Source: an archaeon UBA168
GTDB taxonomy: Archaea > Thermoproteota > Thermoprotei_A > Marsarchaeales > UBA168
Reading direction: 5' to 3'
Assembly (NCBI GenBank): GCA_002507085.1
Contig: DAYW01000053.1
Location: forward strand, 8,227-22,007
DNA: 13,781 nt
This document shows, in pieces, positions 6,473 to 12,803 of the stretch; the first letter of the stretch is position 1; every line of letters begins with the position of its first letter. A model generated the notes under the pieces. That model searched no databases. It was not told the DNA's origin and saw only the letters and a list, made by a program, of their open reading frames with translations. Both the position numbers and the translations under genes were made by a program.

Positions 6473-7963
6473 ATGTCTCCCACCCTAGCGGATGGGCCTC
6501 CAGTGATTGAGATGAACAGCTTCAAAGTTAGAACGAAGGACCTGCTCGGGCGCCTTGGCGAAATGCGCACGAAATCGGGTTCCTTCGAAACACCAACGCT
6601 AGCTCCTGTCATATCGGTTTCCGGTGGGCCGCTTTCAGCCAAAGAGATCAAGGACATGGGCTTCGACCTCCTCATAACCAATGCCTACCTTTGGATGAGA
6701 AAGGGCGAAAGCCGCGACATTCACTCGATTTTGGGCGTCGATGGGCCCATAATGACGGACTCTGGCGCATACCAGCTCTTGGTTTACAAGAGCGTTGACA
6801 CAACAAACGAGGAGATAATAAGCTTTCAGGAAAAGATAAACACCGACATAGGCGTTGTCCTTGATACGCCCACCGGCATGGTAAGCGAAGAAGAAGCCAG
6901 AAGAACTGTTGAAAAAACGATAAAGAGCGAGCAGGAGGCGCTAAAAATAATATCAAATAGAGAAATAATTTGGACTGCGCCTATACAAGGCGGCACTTAT
7001 CAGCCGCTTCTGAAAGAAATGGTTGAGGCCGCGAGCGCCATGGACTATCCCCTTTACGCCCTTGGCTCTCCCACTCCTCTCATGGAAGGGCACATGTACT
7101 CGAAGCTTTTTGACGTGCTTTACTCCGTAAGGATGATGCTTCCTCCCCAAAAACCCTTGCACCTGTTTGGAGCTGGCCATCCCTCCATATTTTCGTTTGC
7201 GGTTGCGCTGGGGGCCGACACCTTCGACTCAGCGGCTTATGCCCTATTTGCCAAAGAGGGAAGATATATGACGGTGATGGGCTCGGAGAAGCTCGAGAAC
7301 CTCAAGGAGTTCCCATGCTCTTGTCCGGTTTGCACCGCTTACAGACCAAGCGAACTGCTGAAGATGGATAAGAAAGAGAGGGAGCGGCTTTTAGCGAAAC
7401 ACAACCTCTACGTTTCGTTAGCCGAGATAAAGACCATAAGAAACGCCATAAGTCAGGGCAAGCTCTGGGACCTCGTTGAAAGCAGGGCTAGGGCTTCTCC
7501 TGAGCTTTGGGAGGTCTTCAAGAACTTTGGGCTGTACTCCAGGGGATTCCTTTACCATACCCAAGTGAGAAACCCGGGTGCCAGAGGGTTTTCTGTTATA
7601 GACTCCAACTCCACCCAAAGGCCTGAGCTGCTGTGGCACTTGGAATCGATAAAGAAGATACTGGACTCCGAAAGCGAGGTGTCGATCACCACCAGATACT
7701 TCTCGAACAAGGCGCCATTAAGCGCCTATCTCGTAGGATTCCCGTTCGTGATAACCAAGAGGCCGCTGCTTAAGGTATATCCGATCTACTTCGCCAAGTA
7801 TAACCAGCCAAATCACGACGAAGAAATCGCCTTTATAAGGGAGAGGCTGCCGCCGCTTCTGAAGGAAAAGAGCGTTACCGTTATAGGAGACGCAGAGCTC
7901 GCCAAGGCGCTAAAGGATGCAGGGCTGTCCGTTAGCTTCACATCAGCGGAGGTGCAGCCTTAA
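6473..7963 (+). CDS. tgtA: Archaeosine tRNA-guanine transglycosylase
   Basis: TgtA swaps guanine-15 in the tRNA D-loop for preQ0, the first tRNA step of archaeosine synthesis. This protein has 496 residues. The catalytic TIM-barrel features are visible: MTDSGAYQ (94-101, Asp96), the substrate region around YALGSPTPLMEGHMYSKLFD, GADTFDSAAYALFAKEGRYM with the likely nucleophile Asp, and a zinc site CSCPVC plus a downstream His (AKHNLY). The C-terminal part (about 360-496) corresponds to an archaeal C-terminal extension. The protein is shorter than TgtA forms of about 580 residues that end in a PUA domain, and no PUA is evident. The ATG at 6473 is chosen for the TATA box 21 nt upstream. It converges on the PAC2 gene with a 9-nt gap. 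Confidence 0.95.
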   Translation: MSPTLADGPPVIEMNSFKVRTKDLLGRLGEMRTKSGSFETPTLAPVISVSGGPLSAKEIKDMGFDLLITNAYLWMRKGESRDIHSILGVDGPIMTDSGAYQLLVYKSVDTTNEEIISFQEKINTDIGVVLDTPTGMVSEEEARRTVEKTIKSEQEALKIISNREIIWTAPIQGGTYQPLLKEMVEAASAMDYPLYALGSPTPLMEGHMYSKLFDVLYSVRMMLPPQKPLHLFGAGHPSIFSFAVALGADTFDSAAYALFAKEGRYMTVMGSEKLENLKEFPCSCPVCTAYRPSELLKMDKKERERLLAKHNLYVSLAEIKTIRNAISQGKLWDLVESRARASPELWEVFKNFGLYSRGFLYHTQVRNPGARGFSVIDSNSTQRPELLWHLESIKKILDSESEVSITTRYFSNKAPLSAYLVGFPFVITKRPLLKVYPIYFAKYNQPNHDEEIAFIRERLPPLLKEKSVTVIGDAELAKALKDAGLSVSFTSAEVQP

Positions 7964-7972
7964 AACAAAGGC

Positions 7973-8704
7973 TCACACGTAAAGCGTTCCCTGTCCCGCG
8001 CCTCCGCTTTCCTGTATCAGCTTCTTCTTTTCGGCCTCGCTTATCTCCTGCTCAATCCTCCTAGCGTCTTTCTCGAGCTCAGCGACGTCAATGCTCTTAC
8101 CGTAGACCTTCGAGAAAACCTTAATGGCGTTAGCCGCTCCCATTGGATCCGGCCTATTGGGGTCGACGTATGACAATATGGATAGGGCAGGAACCCCATA
8201 TGCCTCAAAGAAAGCCATGAGTGTGGCGATCGGGCCGACTACGAGCAACCCCTTTTCTATAGCAGGTGGAAGCGAGTCGCCCTTCGAGCTCACGTCGTAA
8301 CTGGACGTATAGGCTATTCTCGCAAGCTCGCCCTCGTTTTTCTTGAACTCGTTCATAAGGCCGCCGAACAGAACGGCCTCCCTAATTCCCTTGGTCTTTA
8401 TCCATGAACTGATCCTGCGCAACAGGATCCCGCGTTCTCTTTGATCTGGGACCACCTCAGGCACGAGCATGACCATGTCGTCCGCCACGTAAAACGTGTA
8501 GGGAAGGGTGAGCTTTCCATCGTCCATGGAGACCAAAGGCGGAAGCAGGTCCGATAGTATGTATCCAACGGGCCTCGCGTTTAGCTGCTTGACCATGTGA
8601 GATACGGCTATGTATCCGGCAAATCCTATGCCCTGGAAGCCCGTGACAAATATCTTATCCTTAAGGACTGACGGGTCCTCTTTTAAATGAAACTTTATAA
8701 ACAA
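7973..8704 (-). CDS. PAC2-family proteasome assembly chaperone with C-terminal HbYX-like motif
   Basis: This 243-residue PAC2/PbaB-like protein belongs to a family of ATP-independent chaperones for 20S proteasome assembly. The signature GFQGIGFAGYIAVSHMV (22-38) matches the PAC2 Gly-rich start. Later conserved parts include YTFYVADDMVMLVPEVVPDQ and GLLVVGPIATLMAFFEAYGV. Residues about 205-235 form a charged helix (EKDARRIEQEISEAEKKK). The protein ends GTLYV, and the last three residues fit hydrophobic-Tyr-X, the motif that docks into proteasome alpha-ring pockets. The start is TTG (8702-8704), because an in-frame TAA lies directly upstream. A palindromic TATA element sits about 32 nt upstream. 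No proteasome subunit gene is in the window. Confidence 0.88.
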   Translation of the reverse strand: MFIKFHLKEDPSVLKDKIFVTGFQGIGFAGYIAVSHMVKQLNARPVGYILSDLLPPLVSMDDGKLTLPYTFYVADDMVMLVPEVVPDQRERGILLRRISSWIKTKGIREAVLFGGLMNEFKKNEGELARIAYTSSYDVSSKGDSLPPAIEKGLLVVGPIATLMAFFEAYGVPALSILSYVDPNRPDPMGAANAIKVFSKVYGKSIDVAELEKDARRIEQEISEAEKKKLIQESGGAGQGTLYV

Positions 8705-8730
8705 TTAATTCACTATAGTCATATCTTTTT

Positions 8731-8741
8731 GCTTTATAAGC
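8731..8741. promoter_or_regulatory. Near-palindromic TATA element between the PAC2 and aCPSF2 genes
   Basis: GCTTTATAAGC reads as CTTTATAAG rightward and CTTATAAAG leftward. Leftward it lies about 32 nt before the PAC2 TTG start. Rightward it would start transcription near 8758-8765, where a GC hairpin begins and about 150 nt before aCPSF2. Confidence 0.45.
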
Positions 8742-8756
8742 TCAACTGTCCAGAGC

Positions 8757-8792
8757 AGCGGGCGCTGACCTTTTTGCGCCCAAGAAGGCGCT
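8757..8792 (+). other. GC-rich hairpin in the aCPSF2 upstream region; possible 5' UTR or small RNA
   Basis: GGGCGC (8760-8765) pairs perfectly with GCGCCC (8776-8781) across a 10-nt loop. AGCG (8757-8760) can pair with CGCT (8789-8792) to lengthen the stem if the innermost G is shared differently. The following GC-rich stretch to about 8870 has no credible coding frame. It may be structured RNA driven by the TATA element at 8731-8741. No known RNA family was recognised. Confidence 0.3.
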
Positions 8793-8880
8793 TAGGGCGC
8801 GAGTTCCGCCAGGACCGGCCTCCTATAGGACGTCGAGTGAGGGTAATGCGGGATTCGCTCAGCTTTTGACGGAGTAATAA

Positions 8881-8887
8881 CTTATTT
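8881..8887 (+). promoter_or_regulatory. Probable TATA box for aCPSF2
   Basis: CTTATTT is centred about 28 nt before the ATG at 8912, which has no SD. A second AT-rich run (8893-8905) is too close to the start to act as the TATA box. Confidence 0.45.
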
Positions 8888-8911
8888 GTAGGTATATTAT
8901 TTATTTTGTAA

Positions 8912-10186
8912 ATGTCTAGTAAGAGCGAGACCGTGATCAGAATCCACGGTGCAGGTTTGCAAATAGGAAGGGAAGCGATCAGCGTTTCTAACGACGGCGC
9001 TACCGTGCTGTTGGACTACGGCGTTTTGATGACCGATCGGAAGCCCGAGTTTCCCGAAAGGGTAACTCCTTCTTCGATCAACGCGGTGTTCTTGTCTCAT
9101 GCGCACCTCGATCACTCAGGCGGCCTCCCTCTTCTCTACCTGAGGGGAGGACCACCGATTTACACAACGACGCTAACCGCGAAGATAACGACGCTGCTCA
9201 TAGAGGACATGTTAAACATTTCGAGGTATTACGTTCCTTACGAGGACCTAGAGCTCAGGGAGATGCTTGACCACGTCCATCCCATAACCTTCAATCAAAA
9301 AGTGCACGTAAAGGGCATAGAGCTCGAGGGAATAAACGCAGGTCACATCCCCGGTTCCCTCATGGCGAAGGTCCGGACAAAGAACTCAACGATCCTCTTT
9401 ACAGGAGACTTCAACACGACAGACACGAGGCTATTGACTGGCGCAAAGGTAGACCTTTCAGATGTCGATGTTCTGATAATGGAAAGCACATACGCGTCCA
9501 CGGATCACCCTGAGAGAAGCCAGCTCGAAAGGGACTTTGCCTCAAAGGTCAAGGAGGTCGTAGAAGGAGGCGGCATCGCGCTTGTGCCGGCTTTCGCGGT
9601 GGGACGCTCGCAGGAGATCGTATCTGTCCTCAGGGCGCAAAACTACGATGGCCCCATTTATCTGGATGGGATGGCCAGAGAGGCCGCGAAGATCATGAAA
9701 GGATTTCCGAAATACATCAGGAACTACGACGAGTTCACGAAGGTAATGAAGAGCGTTAGGCTCGTCAAGGGAAACAGGGAGAGACAGAGGGCTCTGCAGA
9801 AGCCGGGAGTGATAGTTAGCCCCGCCGGAATGCTAAGGGGCGGCGCTGTGATGTTTTATTTAGAGCACATAATCAAAGATCACAAGAACGGGATATTCCT
9901 AGTGAGCTTCCAGATCCCCGGCACACCTGGCAGGGTGCTTCTCGACACGGGAAAGATCGCCGTGGAGGGCAAGCTAATAGATGCAAGCGACATGACGTAT
10001 TTCTACGACTTCTCCGCTCACTCAGGAAGAAAGGAGCTTTTGGACTTCGTAAAGCAGCTGAAAGGAGGGGCTAAGGTCATATTAATACACGGAGAGCCAG
10101 AGACGACCAAGGCGTTTCAAGACACGCTTAGGGGAATGGGCATAGATGCCGTGGCTGCCAACAACGGTGACTCGTTTACCGTATGA
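8912..10186 (+). CDS. aCPSF2-like metallo-beta-lactamase/beta-CASP ribonuclease
   Basis: A predicted zinc RNase of the CPSF73/RNase J group, acting in RNA 3'-end processing or decay. Its 424 residues hold only the MBL and beta-CASP domains. There are no N-terminal KH domains, unlike aCPSF1/FttA, so it fits the short aCPSF2 class. Motifs are HAHLDHSG (63-70), AGHIPGS (143-149), FTGDFNTTD (163-171), beta-CASP motif A at MESTYAS (Glu191), motif B at FSAHSG (His370) and motif C at LIHGEP (His393). Together these supply the full metal-ligand set, so it should be active. The ATG at 8912 follows a TATA-like box. It is monocistronic here. Whether it acts as an endonuclease or a 5'-3' exonuclease cannot be read from sequence. 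Confidence 0.9.
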   Translation: MSSKSETVIRIHGAGLQIGREAISVSNDGATVLLDYGVLMTDRKPEFPERVTPSSINAVFLSHAHLDHSGGLPLLYLRGGPPIYTTTLTAKITTLLIEDMLNISRYYVPYEDLELREMLDHVHPITFNQKVHVKGIELEGINAGHIPGSLMAKVRTKNSTILFTGDFNTTDTRLLTGAKVDLSDVDVLIMESTYASTDHPERSQLERDFASKVKEVVEGGGIALVPAFAVGRSQEIVSVLRAQNYDGPIYLDGMAREAAKIMKGFPKYIRNYDEFTKVMKSVRLVKGNRERQRALQKPGVIVSPAGMLRGGAVMFYLEHIIKDHKNGIFLVSFQIPGTPGRVLLDTGKIAVEGKLIDASDMTYFYDFSAHSGRKELLDFVKQLKGGAKVILIHGEPETTKAFQDTLRGMGIDAVAANNGDSFTV

Positions 10187-10260
10187 GGGCTAAAGAGGAC
10201 AAAAATAGAACTCAATCCGGTTTCCCGAAGAGAAAGCGAGCAAATCACTGAAATAGCCGA

Positions 10261-10280
10261 TTTTAACTAAAGGATTTTTT
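10261..10280 (+). terminator. T-rich element after aCPSF2
   Basis: TTTTAACTAAAGGATTTTTT ends in six T residues, about 75-94 nt after the aCPSF2 stop and just before the 3' end of the opposing tRNA gene. Oligo-T runs are the usual archaeal termination signal. No hairpin accompanies it. Confidence 0.35.
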
Positions 10281-10281
10281 A

Positions 10282-10354
10282 TGGGCCCGCTGGGGATCGA
10301 ACCCAGGACCTCCACTGTGTGAGAGTGGCGTCCCAACCACTAGACCACGGGCCC
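10282..10354 (-). tRNA. tRNA-Val (anticodon CAC)
   Basis: A 73-nt cloverleaf folds fully on the minus strand. The 7-bp acceptor is GGGCCCG/CGGGCCC with discriminator A. The D arm has GTC/GAC pairs. The anticodon stem is CCACT/AGTGG around loop CTCACAC, giving anticodon CAC after U33. The variable loop is AGGTC. The T stem is CTGGG/CCCAG with loop TTCGATC. There is no intron, and CCA is not encoded (the next bases are TAAAAAA), so CCA must be added after 3' trimming by an enzyme such as the RNase Z in this window. The nearest AT-rich promoter candidate is at 10431-10441, which would leave a 5' leader of about 50 nt. Confidence 0.97.
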
Positions 10355-10430
10355 AAACGCTTTGAACGGGTGCATTCCCATTTGTTCACAGGACGCGTTA
10401 ACGCCGTTCAAGGCAAGATCTGCCAGACAA

Positions 10431-10441
10431 AAATATTTAAG
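10431..10441. promoter_or_regulatory. TATA-like element between tRNA-Val and ubiX
   Basis: AAATATTTAAG is the only strong AT-rich element in the 184-nt gap. Leftward (CTTAAATATTT) it could drive tRNA-Val with a long leader. Rightward it would start a transcript near 10460 that runs through two hairpins, antisense to the end of ubiX. Which direction is used cannot be told from sequence. Confidence 0.4.
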
Positions 10442-10478
10442 TATGATGCCTCATAGCCCTTGTCAAAGACCCCAGCTG

Positions 10479-10543
10479 AGAGGCTTCTTGATGGGCCTCT
10501 GCCTTGCCAGTTGAGCGAAGGGCGATTCTGTGGGAAGCTCAAC
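10479..10543. other. Two consecutive hairpins beside and over the ubiX stop codon
   Basis: AGAGGC (10479-10484) pairs with GCCTCT (10495-10500) over a 10-nt loop. GTTGAGC (10510-10516) pairs with GCTCAAC (10537-10543) over a 20-nt loop, and the outer arm covers the ubiX stop codon. They may stabilise the 3' end of the histone-ubiX transcript or form part of a plus-strand small RNA. Confidence 0.35.
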
Positions 10544-11099
10544 CTTTCCACTCCTTGTAAAGGTCGTTCTCTACTCCAAGAAGTGATAAGGCCCTCCCAG
10601 CCACGAAGTTGACAAGGTCGTCTATGGTCTTGGGCCTGGAGTAGAATCCGGGGGATGCAGGCATGATCACGCCACCTGCCAGCGCTACCTTCCTCATGTT
10701 TTCGATGTCCATCAGCGAAAGCGGGGTTTCTCTGACCACGAGGATCAGCTTCCTGCGCTCCTTCAACGTCACCTCAGCTGCCCGCGAAACCAGGTTTTCG
10801 GAGTAGCCGTTAGCCACTGAGGACAGCGTCTTGGTGCTGCAGGGTATTATCAGCATGCCGTCGGTCTTAAACGAGCCGCTGGCGATGGGTGCGTATATCT
10901 CCTTTTCTCCGTAGTACCTAGAGGCCTTTGAGACGAAGAACTCCTCCGTAAGGTCCGTTTCCCTCTTCATCACCTCAAGCGCGGACTCGGTCATTATGAG
11001 GTGTGTTTCCACTTCGGGCAACGCGCTCAGGTAGTTGAGGACCGATACCAGGTAAGGCATGCCGCTGGCGCCCGTGCCCGCCACGATCACCCGCTTCAT
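10539..11099 (-). CDS. ubiX: UbiX-type flavin prenyltransferase
   Basis: It joins a dimethylallyl group to reduced FMN to make prenylated FMN, the cofactor of UbiD-type decarboxylases. From the ATG at 11099 it has 186 residues, normal for the family. Motifs are the FMN-binding GTGASGMPYL (8-17), PCSTKTLSSVANGYSENLVSRA (86-107), VVRETPLS (121-128) and MPASPGFYSRPK (146-157). The starting segment MKRVIVAGTGASG matches UbiX N termini. A GTG at 11108 is an alternative. No ubiD partner lies in this window. The gene overlaps the open reading frame of the upstream histone by 125 nt in another frame, so the two are probably one transcript. A hairpin covers the stop codon. Confidence 0.93.
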   Translation of the reverse strand: MKRVIVAGTGASGMPYLVSVLNYLSALPEVETHLIMTESALEVMKRETDLTEEFFVSKASRYYGEKEIYAPIASGSFKTDGMLIIPCSTKTLSSVANGYSENLVSRAAEVTLKERRKLILVVRETPLSLMDIENMRKVALAGGVIMPASPGFYSRPKTIDDLVNFVAGRALSLLGVENDLYKEWKG

Positions 11100-11367
11100 G
11101 GGTTTCACTTGGCATGCGGGTTAAACCTTTTCGCTGGGCTACCGACCGGTTTATTTCCTCGCTGGCCCTTCTCGCGGCAAGCCGCACGTCGCTCGCCATA
11201 AGCGTGCTCCTGCCTGCATGTTTCGCGAGGATTGCGCCTTCTTCTCCCACGCGGTCTATAAAGCCTTCGACCAAACGGGAAACCTCCTCCACGGCCTCGG
11301 AGGATATCCTGAGCCCGCTCTTTTGCTTCAGCATCCTTTCTATAACGGTTTTAGGAAGCTCTCCCAT
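10975..11367 (-). CDS. Archaeal histone-fold protein with doubtful long C terminus
   Basis: Residues about 3-66 form the three-helix histone fold: LPKTVIERMLKQKSGLRIS (helix 1 and loop 1), a long central helix around EEVSRLVEGFIDRVGEEGAI, then AKHAGRSTLMASDVRLAARR with the conserved A-K-H-A-G-R-x-T DNA-contact loop. It would dimerise, bind DNA and compact the chromosome. The reading frame is 130 codons, about twice the usual 65-70. Residues after about 88 are out-of-frame copies of the ubiX coding DNA (Gly/Arg/His-rich, no fold), so the real protein may be shorter. In another frame a stop at the position AAGTGA would create a typical 4-nt overlap with the ubiX GTG. The ATG at 11367 follows a TATA box by about 24 nt. 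Confidence 0.85.
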   Translation of the reverse strand: MGELPKTVIERMLKQKSGLRISSEAVEEVSRLVEGFIDRVGEEGAILAKHAGRSTLMASDVRLAARRASEEINRSVAQRKGLTRMPSETHEAGDRGGHGRQRHALPGIGPQLPERVARSGNTPHNDRVRA

Positions 11368-11385
11368 AATATCTTAATTGAAAAT

Positions 11386-11395
11386 CCTTTTTAGG
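11386..11395. promoter_or_regulatory. Near-palindromic TATA element shared by histone and eS17 genes
   Basis: CCTTTTTAGG reads CCTAAAAAGG on the other strand. Its centre is about 24 nt from the histone ATG (11367, leftward) and about 26 nt from the eS17 TTG (11417, rightward). The 49-nt gap contains no other box suitably placed for both genes, so one element may serve both leaderless promoters. Confidence 0.5.
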
Positions 11396-11416
11396 CCAAT
11401 CCCCTTTAACATGTAA

Positions 11417-11908
11417 TTGAGCGAGTTAAACACCCATAAAGCGAAGAGGATAGCAAGTCTGATAGTCTCGCAGTATCCAGACCGCTTCAGCTCGGACTTC
11501 GAGAAGAACAAGAAAAGCCTGGATGAGCTATTGATATTTCCCTCAAAAAGCATGAGAAATAAGGTGGCAGGTTACATAACCAGAATAGCCAAGCGGGCTG
11601 AAGGAGGCCCTGCCGAGCAGGGCGCAACTGTTGAGGAAAGCGCCGAGGTGGTGGCCGAGCAAGAGGAAAAGGAGGAGGCAAAGCCAGCCACATCAGAGGC
11701 CTCGGACCAAGAGGCCGAGAAGAAGCCCAAGAGGGAGCGCAGAAGCAGGAAGGCCGCTAAAGCAGGGAAAGAGGCCCAGCAGCCCTCGGCACAGCCAGCG
11801 GCAACCCAGGAGGCTGGTGCACAAGCCGCAAAGGAAGAGCCTTCCCCAGCGGCAGAAGAGGCAAAAAGCGAGACCGACCAAAATAGCTCCCAGGAGAAAC
11901 CGGGATGA
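11417..11908 (+). CDS. rps17e: Ribosomal protein eS17 with a long charged, alanine-rich C-terminal tail
   Basis: This is a small-subunit ribosomal protein shared by archaea and eukaryotes. Residues 8-60 match eS17: KAKRIASLIVSQYPDRFSSD, FEKNKKSLDELLIFPSKSMR and NKVAGYITRIAKR. Residues 61-163 add about 100 residues rich in Ala, Glu, Lys, Gln and Ser, with a basic patch (KKPKRERRSRKAAKAGKE) between acidic blocks and no hydrophobic core, so this part is probably disordered. Archaeal eS17 is normally about 60-80 residues. The start is TTG (11417-11419), since an upstream ATG is followed at once by TAA. The TATA element lies about 26 nt upstream. It is transcribed divergently from the histone gene. 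Confidence 0.88.
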   Translation: MSELNTHKAKRIASLIVSQYPDRFSSDFEKNKKSLDELLIFPSKSMRNKVAGYITRIAKRAEGGPAEQGATVEESAEVVAEQEEKEEAKPATSEASDQEAEKKPKRERRSRKAAKAGKEAQQPSAQPAATQEAGAQAAKEEPSPAAEEAKSETDQNSSQEKPG

Positions 11909-12008
11909 TGTCTGCTGACCTGCTCGGATCCATGAAGAGATGCGCCTTCGCTGACCGGTATTCTGGGACGTGGCGATCTTTTTGCTGAAACTTTACTCGC
12001 CATTTGTG

Positions 12009-12803
12009 ATGAAGTTTGACGGTTTGCCGGATATAGTCCTGTGCTGCGTTGACGTAAGCGAAATAATGCCTCACGAAGAGGCAGACAAAAGGGTTCTAGA
12101 GGCAACAAGAAGGTACGTCACAAGAAGCAACAAGATCAAGGACCCAATAATAGTGGACAGAAGAACAGGCGTGATATTGGATGGCACCCACAGGTATGCG
12201 GTTGCCAAGGAACTCAACATCGAGAAGCTGCCAGCCGCTTGCGTTGACTATGCTGATTACAGGATACATGTTAAGGGATGGGTGCTCAACGTGCTGGGAA
12301 CAACGCCAGTTCCAGATGAACTGGCAAGGGAATGGGATCCAAGCAGCCACCCCCGGCCAGGCCGTCTAACCCTTTTTTACCACGGGGAGTTCTACGCGAG
12401 CAAGCCAGGAGAAACCATTGAACTTCTCAGGAAAGCATGGGACATAAGCCACCGCATAGAGGAAACCGGGGGAATAGTGCTCAGGGACGCCTTTCCCAAA
12501 AAAGGGATCCCCGCGATATACCTTCCATATCCATCAAAGTCCGAGGTCGTATCGAACGCCATAGCGCACAACCTATATCCTCCGAAGTCCACAAGGCATG
12601 TGGTGCCTGGGCGGCCCATGAACATCAACTTTCCGTTGGGAGCCGAGTGCGATATTCGCGAGCTAATTTTTAAGAGAACGATGAGGTTGCTGAGGCCCCA
12701 GTCCAAAATAGGAAAAAAGATCTTTGAAGAGGAAGTGCTGTACTTCAAGCGATCAACCGCCGTGCGCTATGGGCACCACGGTTATCGCGTCGCCGTCCTG
12801 TAG
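12009..12803 (+). CDS. ParB/Srx-fold protein resembling archaeal free serine kinase SerK
   Basis: From the ATG at 12009 it has 264 residues. The N-terminal half fits the ParB/sulfiredoxin-like fold: VDVSEIMPHEE (14-24), then IIVDRRTGVILDGTHRYAVA (47-66) with the D-G-x-H-R nucleotide-site motif. Near the C terminus is YPPKSTRHVVPGRP (190-203), a block I associate with SerK, the ADP-dependent kinase that makes O-phosphoserine from free serine. The Glu in PHEE and the Asp in LDGTHR would be candidate catalytic or metal residues. Kinase activity is inferred, and other ParB-fold roles are possible. A GTG at 11970 would add 13 residues. There is no SD, and weak AT-rich elements lie at 11978-11995. 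Its last 17 codons overlap the opposing MoaD-like gene. Confidence 0.75.
   Translation: MKFDGLPDIVLCCVDVSEIMPHEEADKRVLEATRRYVTRSNKIKDPIIVDRRTGVILDGTHRYAVAKELNIEKLPAACVDYADYRIHVKGWVLNVLGTTPVPDELAREWDPSSHPRPGRLTLFYHGEFYASKPGETIELLRKAWDISHRIEETGGIVLRDAFPKKGIPAIYLPYPSKSEVVSNAIAHNLYPPKSTRHVVPGRPMNINFPLGAECDIRELIFKRTMRLLRPQSKIGKKIFEEEVLYFKRSTAVRYGHHGYRVAVL

Noticed and set aside
6295..6510. Plus-strand 71-codon frame upstream of and overlapping tgtA
   Set aside because: No promoter or SD fits it, its composition is unremarkable, and it runs out of frame through the tgtA promoter and start.
8687..8869. Plus-strand 60-codon frame before aCPSF2
   Set aside because: It starts inside the PAC2 5' end, has Arg-rich random composition and no recognisable motif. 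The region looks more like structured non-coding DNA.
10442..10516. Possible C/D box small RNA
   Set aside because: ATGATGC, CTGA, TTGATGG and TTGA appear in the right order, but the C-to-D' spacing (about 26 nt) is too long, two boxes are degenerate and no terminal stem forms.
11572..12108. Long minus-strand open frame opposite the eS17 gene
   Set aside because: Its protein is low-complexity and Ser/Ala/Phe-rich, as expected from the antisense of the GC-rich eS17 tail. The plus frame has a clear eS17 core.
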